Shown here piece by piece: positions 11,477-21,964 of a stretch of 64,000 nt of DNA. This stretch comes from Marasmius tenuissimus (taxonomy: Eukaryota; Basidiomycota; Agaricomycetes; Agaricales; Marasmiaceae), in assembly GCA_029532415.1 (NCBI GenBank), contig JAQOTA010000060.1, positions 1,488,001 to 1,552,000 on the forward strand, written 5' to 3'. The position numbers were made by a program, and so were the translations under genes. The first letter of the stretch is position 1, and the number at the start of each line of letters is the position of its first letter. The notes below the pieces were generated by a model that had not been told where the DNA came from, ran no database searches, and was given only the letters and a program-made list of their open reading frames with translations.

Positions 11477-13034
11477 ATGGGTGATTGGCCTCAAAGAAGG
11501 AGAGCAGACCCGTCATTGAGGATCTTGCATCCTGAGCCCTCCTACATTGACGGTGATCGTGATCGGGATAGCATTTCCCTAGTCGAGGACTGGTACTGGA
11601 GTCAAGATGGGGGCAGAAAGGCTCTACGCTATGAGTTTTGGGGTGAACCTAGCGGTACAGAAATAAGGGACCTCTCTGCTAAGAAGTTAGAATTTTTGTA
11701 TTCAAGATATGGTCATACAAGCGTCAGTCCAACTTGGTTTTTCCTTGCGAAATTAGTGCCGCTGACTCCAACTATTTCCCTCAAGATGCCACTTGGGTTG
11801 GCAGTCAGCAGATACTACGATGGACTTTGGCAACAACGCTGGAGGGATGTCCGTGTCCCTTTTGGCAACACTTACCGAGACCTCAAAATGAGTGAAGTAC
11901 AGGATAGAGAATGGATGGTCTGGATTCTGCACACTCCCAGTTACAGGGCACAAATGTGCAGGAACAATGTAAGAAGGAGCACTTTCCTACGGAGAAATGA
12001 CGCTGATTTCTTTCGATCCCGTCGGGCACTGGCAGTACCCCCTTTTTTTCAAGGCCCTCCGGTTGTGGTTAGCTGAGCAAGACCAAGAAGATGAAGATCC
12101 AGACCTGGACGAGGACAAGGACGACAACGACAACGACAATGATAATGACAACGATAACGACGGGGATCAACCGCCCATCGAACCTCTGCAGAGAGAAGAC
12201 TTGCGTGAACATGGCGACTTTGAGGCTAATGTCTATGAACCAATGGACTACGACCCCGATGCAGGTTACGAAGCCGAGTCGGAGCAGGAAGATGATGATG
12301 AAGGTGGCAGTACAGATTCTGAGACCCTCTTATCATTCCAGTCATCCCTGGCGCCTTGTACACCTTCGCCCGACCGTCGAAGCATCCGCGTACCCGGGAT
12401 GAAAGAGGAAGTCATCCATGGCTATGCGACACCTCCGCCGCCTTCACCCGTAGTAACTCCACGCACAGGCAGACGCGAACGTCGTATTGACAGCCGCTCT
12501 GGGGAGCCGGGCAACGAAGCGGAGATGTCGCCCACTCCAGGCTCTCGTCGCAAACCTCGCGAATATTCGTTGTCTGTGAACTCTCCTTCCCCACGTGCCA
12601 TATCGGCACTTCGAGCAGCCAACCGCTCACGACGGGGTAGAACCGACATCCTATCGGGGACCGGATTTAACCTGAATAAGGCCCTCGAGTCGGTTCATGA
12701 ACTTGCTAAGCGCCTCTCGACCTTTGCAGAATTTGTTCAGGAAGTGGCACAGACGCCGGAGGGTGAGGACTCGTTGGATGAAGGATACTCGTCCCGCCCT
12801 TCTCGCCACGATCATACCAAGCAAGCTGCCCATGTCACTGTCAGGACTTCCTCTCTCACCTATCCTGAAACTCCCAAGCGCAGACGTCCCCGACCGTGTC
12901 CAGAGTCCCAGGATGACGAACCAGAAATGCAGGGGTCACCACCCAAGAGACAGCGCAGGACACCCGTCTCGGAAGGGAAACCTCATTTGCATTCCCCGAG
13001 TCGGACGGCCAAGAAATTTGGTCTGGTCGGCTGA
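11477..13034 (+). CDS. Tandem family member 1: two-repeat nuclear-type protein of unknown function
   Basis: Three exons (11477-11722, 11786-11968, 12036-13034) give 475 residues. The family is not one I can name. Residues about 48-105 (ALRYEFWGEPSGTEIRDL ... YSRYGH ... MPLGLAVSRYYDGL) and about 112-155 (VRVPFGNTYRDLKMSEV ... YPLFFKALRLWL) look like two copies of one motif. The second copy resembles the short PFGKyrGk ... W ... al..yl motif of DUF3820/ExoX-C-like domains; this is inference. After residue 155 the protein is acidic (a run of Asp-Asn pairs) and then Ser/Pro/Arg-rich with basic clusters such as KRRRPRP and KRQRR, suggesting nuclear localisation. It is the only clearly intact copy of the three. 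Both introns are phase 0. Confidence 0.75.
12120..12160 (+). repeat. GAYAAY microsatellite coding Asp-Asn repeats
   Basis: Imperfect hexanucleotide/trinucleotide run (GACAAC, GACAAT, GATAAT and similar) inside exon 3 of family member 1, encoding alternating Asp and Asn. It is absent from the other two copies, so it arose after duplication or was lost in them. Confidence 0.8.
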
Positions 13035-13921
13035 TTTACTGGTACAGCCCATCTCTTTCATATCTTGTCTATGCTTTGCTATTTCCCCCGCGATACATAA
13101 GGCTTCGGACCTCGAAAATCTTTGTTCCTTCCGGGCCCAATCTCTTTCTTGACAGACCTGCTAGTTTACCTCGAGCCAGTAGGCTGAGGTTGTATACTTA
13201 TTTACTGTAATACGTACATGGGAATAGTTTGAACTGATACAGCCGTCGTTGGTCCCGGCCAACTTGAATTGTAAATTATAATTTGACGAGCTTCTATCGA
13301 AACTAACACGCTGTGTCTCAGACTGGGTGCGCTCCGTGGTCGTCATTTGAAACGGAATATCAGGGAAGAATCGCAGAAGTATCTAGAGGACTCACTGACT
13401 TGTTATACCGTTCAGGAGTCAGGCCTCGGGAGTTTATTTTGAATTTGGAAGTTCACACGCTTTTGAGTCTTAACCTTCCCACACAATGCTACAAATGTCT
13501 CGCCCCAGTCTCACTTCTTCCATCTCAACTGAAGTACTCAACGTTCACGACCAAACCCAGAATCATCCAAGTTATCCCTCACGACTCGATTACAGCCCTT
13601 TGCGAAAAGGTTGGCACACATTTCACAGGTTGTGGATATAGAAAAATAAATTGGCGAACGTAGATGGCGGCTCCGCCCCTTCGGTCAGCATCCGGTCGAT
13701 GTTTTGGACATTTTACGGGAGGGGTTGAGGCGCGTTTTGAGGGGCGGTCGTAGGTAAATGTGGCTTCGAAGATGTTTGATGTGGATTCGGAGGTGTTTGG
13801 AGTGGATTCGGAGGTGTTTGAAGCGGGTTTACTGCCGCTCGTATCTCTTCCCCTCGCTCAAGCCTTCTTCATTTATTTATCTATATATCTCATCTTCCCA
13901 GCTTGTGCCGCCGTTGTACAG
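13035..13921. other. Interval between family members 1 and 2
   Basis: About 890 bp. A short frame at 13313-13663 has no ATG at its head and no recognisable domain. Near 13785-13830 an 18-21-bp unit (GTGGATTCGGAGGTGTTT) is repeated twice in tandem. Just before the recognisable exon of member 2 there is a pyrimidine-rich stretch ending TTGTACAG, which acts well as a splice acceptor. I find no trace of the first two exons of the family here. Confidence 0.45.
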
Positions 13922-14575
13922 TATCCACTCTTCTTCAAGGCTCTTCGTCTGTGGCTGGAGAACCCTCGTGTGTACGAAGCCATACGTGATATCGGTAAAT
14001 CCACCGGCGGACCAGAAGATGGAGATGGAGATGAAGATAGAGACGGAGACGGAGATTATATCCCCGATTACGAGGAATGGGATCAACAATATGTTGAGCC
14101 CACGGAAGAGAGGGTTGACGAGAACGGGTACTCCCACGATGGTTTCGTGGTCGGCGACAACGAAGTCGAGCGGGAGGATGGTGCATCTACCAAGAAGTAT
14201 AAAGATAATTCATCCGATTCAGAATCGACCTCGGGGGATGAGGACAAAAGTGCAGTCTACGGAACGTCCGCTTCTACGAATATTCGCGAACCCTCGCTCC
14301 CTCGCTCCCCACCACCACATGTTCCACCCCGTACACTCAGACGTTCCCCTCGTCTCCAGGCTCACTCTCAGGAAGCCAGTGCATCAGAGAATACACATGG
14401 CGAGTCTTCACGTCGCATTCGAGCCGCAACCACCAAACGTAGACGCTCTCGTGAGAAGCCAGGCTCGGAGAATGCCAACTTGGATTCGGTTCATGAACGC
14501 AAAAAACCGCGTAAGACGCAGGCGACCAAGGGGCCTTCCGCAATCACGAAGTTGGTTAAAAAGTTCATACTCTAA
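13922..14575 (+). pseudogene. Tandem family member 2, 5'-truncated
   Basis: Only the last exon of the family is recognisable: 218 codons from an acceptor AG at 13920-13921 (YPLFFKALRLWLENPRVY...) to a TAA stop. It carries half of the second motif copy, then an Asp/Glu-rich part (ENGYSHDGFVVGDN matches ENGY/NDGFVVDDN of member 3) and a basic tail (TKRRRSREKP, RKKPRKTQ). An open frame continues upstream to an ATG at 13772 through a hydrophobic stretch, but that stretch looks like a pyrimidine-rich intron. The copy is probably a fragment left by tandem duplication. A shorter expressed protein from a new 5' exon cannot be excluded. Confidence 0.6.
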
Positions 14576-15502
14576 TGACCGCTGATATCATCGTTTATCG
14601 ATATGCATCTTCAGATTCTGCTAATTAGTCGTTCAAGTTTACCAGGCTGGACTCGAGAACATGTACTATAGTGTGTTATATCTACGTCCGTCTTACAGTA
14701 CGTTGCTGTGTGTACTTAAGTTGAAGCACCAGAGTGTGATTGTCAGATGGCCTCCTCGAGGCATCGCACACAACTAGTAAAATGACACAGGTCCTGAGGC
14801 TTGGGAACGTTGCAATGGTGAATTCAATGGGCTTGAGCAAGTAACTGTACAGCGATTTCAAAATTCACAGCCGTTTGCATATCCCTGGAATGATTTCGCA
14901 TCCACATAGTTGATCTGTTTATGGTCGAGCAGCTGCACATGACCAGAACTCAGCTCTCAAGCAGAATCCTAGTAACATTCATCCATTTTTTGGTCAGTGA
15001 AGCTCTCAGGAGGGTAGAGAAATATTTCTGGTCAACAGTGTGGTTTCTTGTCAGACTTGACCAGTATGAGTCACGGGGGTCGCGACGCGACGCGTCGTCC
15101 AATTGAGCTTGCTCACGTGGAGTTGTTTGGAAGAGTAATTATAAACAGATCAAGTACGTGGGGCCGTGCGAAATTATTCTGGTGCAAGCGGCTGCAACTG
15201 TCAGCATAGGTAAGTTGTTTGGAAGAAAGCTTTCGACCTTCTGATTGCCAATGAATCATGGACGAAGACGATCCATGTGGTCAACGAAGCTGATGACTCA
15301 GAGGGTTTGAAGATTGAATGAGGAAGTTTGGACAGCTTTGCCCGAGCTTGGCCACACCCGGACTCGGAGTATTTAAACGTCGCGTCGATGCAAGTAGTTC
15401 ATTCCCTCTCTTCCTCTTTCCTCCCATCTCAAATTTTACGCATTTAAGACCAAGCTCAAGACTTCACACATCCATATCACCCCTCACGACATTGATCGAA
15501 CA
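14576..15502. other. Interval between family members 2 and 3, with a candidate promoter
   Basis: About 930 bp with no supported gene. The string GTTGTTTGGAAGA occurs near 15122 and again near 15215. A TATTTAAA box at 15370-15377 lies 126 bp ahead of the ATG of member 3 and is followed by a pyrimidine-rich leader (15400-15430), a layout common in basidiomycete promoters. Confidence 0.45.
15370..15377 (+). promoter_or_regulatory. Candidate TATA box of family member 3
   Basis: TATTTAAA lies 126 bp upstream of the ATG at 15503, with a CT-rich tract between them. Position and context fit a core promoter; no transcript evidence is available. Confidence 0.4.
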
Positions 15503-16756
15503 ATGGCTAGACCCAAAATACCTGCGAGGAGGAGAGCAAACCCCGCTCGGGCCACCGCAGAACCCCCATATATCGACATTTTTGACCAGGACATCGCTGA
15601 CGACCAGGAATAGTACTGGGGCGAGAACGGAGGCGCAAAGACTCTGCGCTATCGGTTTGCAGGTGCACCTGCCGGAACGATGATAAGGGCCCTTTCCGCG
15701 ATGAAGTTGGAGAAGTTGTATGAGGTTTACGGCCACAAAACCAATGTCAGTCTTGAGGGCTCCTTCGAATGTCTTTCCTTACTCACAATATCACCTTCTA
15801 AGATGCCACTGGGATCGGCGGTCCGTAAGTATTACGACGGACTTTTGGAGTACATCACCAGTGAGCGTCACTGGAGGGATGTACGAGTGCCTTTTGGCAA
15901 GACATACAGAGGTTTGAAGATGAACCAAGTGCTGGACAAGGGCTGGATGCTCTATGTCCAGAACAATGATACTACACGAAAGTGTAGAGCGAGGGTGAGC
16001 ATGGGCTCTTCCATCCAGAATTACGGCTGATCGTTCTCCTTTGCATAGTACCCACTTTTCTTCAGTGCCCTAAAGCGCTGGTTGGAGAACCCTCGAGTGA
16101 GCGAGGTCATACGCGATGTGGGCCAAGGCACCGATAGAGGAGGAGAGGTGGGGGAGGATATAGCAGACGACGAAGAGCAGGATCAACCGTACTCTCAACC
16201 CAGCCAGGAAGAAGTTGACCGGAACGGGTATTGTAACGACGGCTTCGTGGTCGACGATAACCTGCCGCTCGAATACGAGGATGATGCATCATCTGCAGTC
16301 GTTGGAGGCAACAACGAACCTCCCAGTGACAATCCCGAGTTGTCTGTGACCCGTGCATCTCGTTCGCGCCGAAGGATTCGTCGTGGATCTACTGCGATCA
16401 CCTCCGACGCCGGCAGTCCATCTCTCTTGTCCTCCCCCGTGGTACGGGCTCCAGCGAAACGGAGACGTCTTGTTGTCGAGAACACTGAGGTATCAGAGAC
16501 CGATTCCCCTGGGACCCATAAGCCATCACTTTCTCGTGCCCAACGATTGAGTGGCTTGGGGAAGACAGGGCCGGCAGTTGAGCGATGTTCGGCTATCAGC
16601 CTTTCTCCTCGTGAGTTTGCCCCTGCCGAAGCCATACCTTCGAGACATGGGCGTTCTCGCCAGGAGTCGGACTCGCGGAATGATGATTCGGACGAAGAGA
16701 ATCCCCGGCGTAAGAGGCCGCGGAAGGCGAAAGACACCAAAGAGCCCAACGCCTGA
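15503..16756 (+). pseudogene. Tandem family member 3 with in-frame stop codon
   Basis: Exons 15503-15745, 15803-15994 and 16049-16756 align throughout with member 1, at the same two phase-0 intron positions. Read from the ATG at 15503, codon 37 is TAG (15611-15613), where member 1 has a Trp codon (WYWSQDGG against *YWGENGG). Apart from this stop the frame stays open to TGA at 16754-16756 (380 codons). Both motif copies are present: LRYRFAGAPAGTMIRAL ... MPLGSAVRKYYDGL and VRVPFGKTYRGLKMNQV ... YPLFFSALKRWLE. The tail is rich in Arg/Lys clusters (RRKRPRKAKD). A later in-frame ATG at 15680 could start a shortened protein lacking the front of copy 1. It is either a young pseudogene, a sequence error, or a gene with a different start. 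Confidence 0.65.
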
Positions 16757-16935
16757 CCCCACGCCAGGCTCGTCCCTCTATCTCGAAGATGGCGAAGAAA
16801 TTCATGAATGGCCACTCACTCACCTTGCTAAACTCGCCAGAATTATAGTCGAAAACTTGTACCATACGTCTCCTGTACGCGTGTATGCACTATTCTTATC
16901 GAGTTGAATATAGAATAGTTTCCGAACCTCAACGT

Positions 16936-18697
16936 TTAAGAACCGTCGTCTGAGATATCGCTAGGAAGGGGCAAGGACGCAGCTGCGTCTAACTCTTCTG
17001 TCAACGTTGTGAACGTCTCGAGCGAACATCCCGCGCCTGTGACCGCTATAGAGAACGTCGCCCTTTTATCATCTCTTTCAGACCTCCTCATACACACGGT
17101 CTGTCTGGCTGCCTCGCTATACTGCATCCACTCTTGTCCATAGTACCAATGACCTGAACTTCTTCCCACCACCTCTCCCACGTGAAGTACTAGTTCTTCC
17201 AGTCGAGAATGCTGGGGGTCTGCTCCTTTAGGCTGTACTGCTCTCCAAACAACCTCCCCAAAGGACGAATCAACAGGGAAATAACATCGTGCATAAGTTC
17301 TGCGAACTTCCGGGGGCTCTTCGATAACGTGTAGGCCAACATCGTAAAAGAAGGCGATTCGAACGAGTCTTGGAAAATCAGAGATGAGGGAGTAAAAATC
17401 GGCTTCCCAGCTGCCGTCGTGCGTCCTATCGATGTCCAGCTCGAGATGTTCAAGTGACGGTGCTCCGACTCGAAGCGCCTCGACTTCTTCGAGCGTGAGT
17501 GCGCTGCGGCGCTTTCGGAAGGCACCCTCGACATCGTGAAGGGATAGACGGCGAAGGGTATGGCCATGTCGCAGTAACAATCGAATGAGGTCGATCCTAC
17601 TCCCGCCAGCCGTGATGGTAAGGGACTCGAGAGGTGGCAAGGACCACAGGAAGTTCGTGACAGTATTCTCGAATTCTACGGGAGAAAGAGTGCCCAAAGA
17701 GATCGAATAGATGGACGACCTGAACGACAAGCGTTTGAGCCCGTTGAATGTGAGATTTGCTGTGCAATGACGGAGGACGTCGCAGTCGAGGTTACCCACA
17801 ACCAGAGCCTGGAGTCTGGAGAGATTGCAGAATTCTGTCCATTGAAGCAGAGTCCGCAGTTCGAGATGATCCCATGAAATATCCTTCAGGTTCTTCACAA
17901 TGGCAGACCCAGCATCGAATCTCTTGCGCTCTCGTGTCTCCTCTTCCAATTCTTCATCGGCCACGCTAAACGCACCGCCAAGAAACGGAGGGCGTGTTTC
18001 TAGGGCCACCGAGTCAATATTCGGAGCCAGTGAAATAACTCTCACGAAGGCTGGGATAGTGAAATCAGATAGACGTCCTCCAGAATAGACGACCGCGTGG
18101 AGGGCTCGAAGGCAGGGTGATCGTGCCAATGCTTCTTCGCCAGGATCGCCACACCTGGTATTGGCACTCAAACGAGTCCAGTTGCGGATGCGTAGATGGG
18201 AAGAAGGGTGGTAATGGTGAAGGGTGTCGAGAAGAGTGGGAGGGAACCTTTCCCCACAGTCAAAGACCATCTCGCGAAGGTTTTTGATTCGGGAGATGAG
18301 TTCAACGAAGGTGATCCATTTATGCTCGTTCCATGGAGGAGATAATGAAGGACTAGGAGATGATCGCACAACTACCTTCCGAACAGCTCTAAATACGAGA
18401 TGTTCGCAATCTAATGCGAGGAAGTTGTCAATCCGCGCTCGAGGGCTCATCAGAGAAGCTGGATCGTTAGAAGGAGATTTCTTCGAGAAATCAAATGTCA
18501 ATATGCGATATACGAATGGTAACGAGGTATCGTGAAGCCTTCTGTTGACGCGCAGCACAGAGAATATCGTGTTTCTCGAGTGACAGTGGAGCTGAGGGAA
18601 CCGAGTCAATGATTGAGAACGGTGGGATGCAGATACAGAATTCTACCAGAGAGATGATGTGTTCAAGTATGTCAGGATTGAGGTCGTCCAGCTTCAT
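16936..18697 (-). CDS. F-box-like protein with leucine-rich C-terminal part
   Basis: Two exons (18697-18647 and 18591-16936) joined across a 55-nt intron give 568 residues. The N-terminus (LNPDILEHIISLL, then the SVLRVNRRLHDTSLPFVYR segment) has the F-box-like helical pattern found in the very large Agaricomycete F-box families. The rest is a chain of irregular leucine-rich segments (LRALHAVV, LESLTITAG, LEHLELDID, LEELVLHVG) of the kind that forms a substrate-binding solenoid. F-box proteins recruit targets to SCF ubiquitin ligases through Skp1. Target unknown. The tail of family member 3 converges on it 179 bp away. Confidence 0.75.
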
Positions 18698-19254
18698 CTT
18701 GATGAAAAGATGTGGTGTTGGTGGTTAGAAGCCAACCGCGTTATAGTGGCGACCTCGGCCAAGGCGAAACAATTCGGCAAAGTCCGACGGTATCTGCCGG
18801 CACCGCAGAACGACACCGCGTGCAGCGTCACGGTCGTCGGTGATTGACTTTTTTTTTCTGAATCTCTGCTTGATCTCTGCTCACTGTTGTCTCCACTGCC
18901 AGTGCAATCCGATAAAAAGGGTTCGTGAGTTTCTGTTACACTCGTTCTTTTTCCCATGATGCATACATTACCATTGAATGGCTAGCGATTACCTCGCTGT
19001 GCTGCCTTCAAACATACCATCTTTCGGGACTGAATTATTCTACCATTCTATCCCTTTTCGTTCTGAAGGTCCGTTTGCTGACGTCTGATGATAGGTTATC
19101 GCGGGATATTAGCAGAAGTGCTCAAGTTTTTCGTGTGTATAATTGGTGCGTGTCATGCTAACTCTTTCTTCAACCGCCCCTCATCATTTCGACTCGTTAG
19201 ATTCTTACTGTAGATACGATGTATCATTCGTCAGCCAATCTATCTTTTTCTCCT
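18698..19254. other. Interval between F-box and dehydrogenase genes
   Basis: About 560 bp without a supported gene; it should hold the promoter of the F-box gene and the 3' end of the dehydrogenase gene. A run of nine T at about 18849-18857 is the only notable feature. Confidence 0.45.
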
Positions 19255-20594
19255 TCAAATCTTGGGCTCGATGCCTCCCAACCTGTAGAAACTCGTTCAA
19301 AACTCGCCTCTTCTGCAAATGATTCGAGGAAACCGACCACTTGTAGATGACACGGCAATCCTTATCTCTGCATTGCGGATCTTCCGAAGCTTCGATGTAC
19401 GCGGGAAGCCCTGAATTTGCGAGCACAAGCTTTGCACCTACGCGTTCTGCGGCTTGGACTGCGAGTGTTACGTCCTTTTTCATCAATTGGATCTGGAACC
19501 AAAGTCATGAACAACAAATGATGTCCTCCTTCTGAACGTCCTGACCTTGAATCCACCCTCATAGCCTTTACTCGTTACGGCGTCGGGACAAACACCGGGC
19601 ACCGGATTGACAGTCGAGTTGACCCAACTGTTTCCAGAACTTGTCTTGAAACAGTTGCTCAACACCTTGGGATCGATCCCCAGGCGCATGCCTAAATTCA
19701 TGGCCTCCGATGTAGCGAGAGTAACCATGGACGAAAGATAGTTGTTGCTCAATTTCGCAGCCACTCCAAGACTTCGGCCTCCAATAGGATATATCGACGT
19801 ACCCATCAGGCGAAAAATATCCTCCAGAACAGGGAACAAAGGATCATCCGGTGCAGCCCCGACCATGAATGTCAAAGTGCCCTTCTCAGCACCAGCGGTG
19901 CCACCAGAAACCGGCGCGTCGTAAAAATGGGCGGGTTCGTCTGCACTTGATTCATCCACTGCCTTCCCCACGAATAACGACGTCTCTGGATCGATGGTGG
20001 AGCTCCAGACAATGGTAAGTTAGAACTCTTCTCATACCTTGGACACGTTAAAAACTCACCAATCTACAAATACCTTGCCTGCTGTCCTACCAGCCAAAGC
20101 ACCTGTTTCCGGCGTCAGGTACACCTCTCTCACGTGGAGGCCTGGTCATAATGTCAACAAGACTATCGAAGAGCGTGACAAAACCTAGTTCGTAACCTTC
20201 TGGTACGATTGAAATCATGCATTCCTGCAACCGGCTCCGCTCAACAGTATCTTCGTTTTAAATCAGCATTGATACTCACCGAACAATCGGCAACTTCCCT
20301 TGCATTCTTGACTATCCTTACTGGTATAGACCCCCCTGATTCATGAGTAAATCGCTGCGTCGCCTCTTCGTTCACGTCGTAAACGAAGAGCTCAGATCCT
20401 GGAGGCAGTTTTCGCCGAAGTTGATTTGCCATAGGATATCCCATGGCGCCCAGTCCGACCCATCCATATCGCTTTGGGGAAGAAACGGGCATGGCGTTCG
20501 ATGCAATTGAATCTGTTTCGAGGAGTTCAGATGGTTGGGAAAGAAAGGAGTGGGCTTGCGGCTTTCCGATATCTGGGAACACCTGGAGTACCAT
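19255..20594 (-). CDS. 3-hydroxyisobutyrate dehydrogenase family
   Basis: Six exons (20594-20280, 20224-20185, 20141-20060, 20002-19546, 19492-19338, 19282-19255) give 358 residues, or 324 if the second ATG (20492-20490) is used. The NAD-binding motif GLGAMGYPMA, the FVDCSTIDP segment, the DAPVSGG substrate loop and the catalytic lysine region AAKLSNNYL are all present. The enzyme oxidises 3-hydroxyisobutyrate to methylmalonate semialdehyde in mitochondrial valine breakdown; related beta-hydroxyacid dehydrogenases use other acids. The extra 34 residues at the first start are not strongly basic, so mitochondrial targeting is uncertain. It is divergent from the decarboxylase gene, with 93 bp between start codons. 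Confidence 0.88.
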
Positions 20595-20687
20595 GAGAAT
20601 ATTGTTCGCAAAATCTTAGGTCATAGGGTCATAGGATCACAAGCTGATATCGTTTCTTTCCTACCTTCATCCAACTCTCCTCTCGCC
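20595..20687. promoter_or_regulatory. Short shared upstream region of divergent dehydrogenase and decarboxylase genes
   Basis: 93 bp separate the two start codons, so the genes must share promoter sequence or overlap in their 5' leaders. An imperfect direct repeat (TCATAGGGTCATAGGATCA, about 20620-20640) lies within it. If the dehydrogenase uses its second ATG the shared region grows to about 195 bp. Confidence 0.5.
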
Positions 20688-21480
20688 ATGCCGAACCATG
20701 AAGCTCACAAAGCTATCTACGACGAGGGAATGACTGTAAGACGACAAGTGATGGTGCGCCCCTCAACATGTCTCTCCTTAGTGAACATGCTAATCGTTGA
20801 GCCTCGAAGGGTGATGATTATGTCGATAACCAGCTGAAGAAGGTCTGACTGTTTTTCGGTGGAAGCTTTTCGACCCATTGAATCATTCCGCAGGGTGTAT
20901 CCGAATTCATGAAGCCGATGCAAGAGGTGCGTCCTCGATCCCCGACAATCGATTTTCATTGAACTGTGATTCGGTAGTTGACAACAGAGGATAGCGCTCT
21001 CTTAGCCAATTAACATGAATACTGAACTTGAACAGGTGGCCTGGGGCACGATATGGACACGACCGGGATTGGAGCGGAAGCAAAGAAGCCTCATCAACAT
21101 CGCTCTTCTCGCGTATCAAGCTAAAAGTGCAGAAGTGCGTGTGATTGTCTTTGGAGTGCGAAAGTGTCCTAAAAATTCATCCTGATTTAGCTGGCGGGAC
21201 ATATCAGGTGGGAAAGCCCGAATCAAAATGATAGCATATGCTCAATGACGGCCAATGATTGGCCCAACTCGCCAGAGGCGCAATTGTCAACGGCGCGACA
21301 GAGGTTGAAATTCGCGAGACCTTGTTGCACACGTCCATCTACTGCGGAATTCCGTGAGTAGTCCGACACACGACGTGAATCATTTGTTGAACCGACTTGA
21401 ATTCTAGAACAGGGATGGAAAGCTTTAGGGTTGCAGAGGAAGCGTTAAAGAAGTTGAAGGAGGAAGGTCTGCTCAAGTAA
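20688..21480 (+). CDS. Small 4-carboxymuconolactone decarboxylase family protein (PcaC-like)
   Basis: Seven exons (20688-20753, 20810-20842, 20894-20926, 21036-21134, 21191-21207, 21276-21353, 21408-21480) encode only 132 residues, the usual length of PcaC. The sequence follows the family closely: EGMTVRRQVMGDDYVDNQL, then AWGTIWTRPGLERKQRSLI, then LAGHIRGAIVNGATEVEI, then TSIYCGIPTGMESF with the conserved Cys. In bacteria PcaC removes the carboxyl group of 4-carboxymuconolactone in protocatechuate breakdown. Fungal versions are often uncharacterised, so the substrate is uncertain. Every intron is supported by phase and by family continuity. Confidence 0.88.
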
Positions 21481-21964
21481 CATGTCCACTCAACTTGCGT
21501 CTTTGGACCGTCTTGTTCTTTTATTCTTCTACAGTTGACATCCGTTATGGATTATCTTTCTCCCTTTCTCCCTGTTCTCCCGATCGGGTCTCATTTGGGT
21601 ATCTGTCATCCACGAATGCCCTAAAGGTTGCAGACTCGGTTGATACATCCCGGTGTGTCCAAGACCTAACGACCACAAACGAATTCCGGACTCGTGTCAT
21701 GGAACGGAAATGGACGTTTAAGGCTTTAGGTATCCGCGAAGATCCACGACGGGGTTGGCAAGAACGTAGACAGCAACAATGCCCCGGTTTCGCCGATAGA
21801 TAGGGATGGCAACAGGGGCATTGCAGTGAAATCAGAAAAGCGGAAAGGAACCTCTCCTCCTATTCCATTTTTCCTTTATATAAATACCTTTCGATTCTCG
21901 TCCTCATCCTCAGGACTAGGTCAGGACCTCACCCTCAAACTTCGTCCCTTCGGGTCGACCCACA
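21481..21964. other. Interval upstream of the CFEM gene
   Basis: About 480 bp. A short open frame (21495-21803) lacks an ATG at its head and any domain. The end of the interval holds the TATA box and CT-rich leader of the CFEM gene. Confidence 0.5.
21877..21886 (+). promoter_or_regulatory. TATA box of the CFEM gene
   Basis: TATATAAATA sits 79 bp ahead of the ATG at 21965, with a CT-rich stretch between them, as in strongly expressed fungal genes for secreted proteins. Confidence 0.6.

Noticed and set aside
11753..11953. Minus-strand frames inside the tandem family genes
   Set aside because: They are shadows of the plus-strand exons, which have paralogue support.
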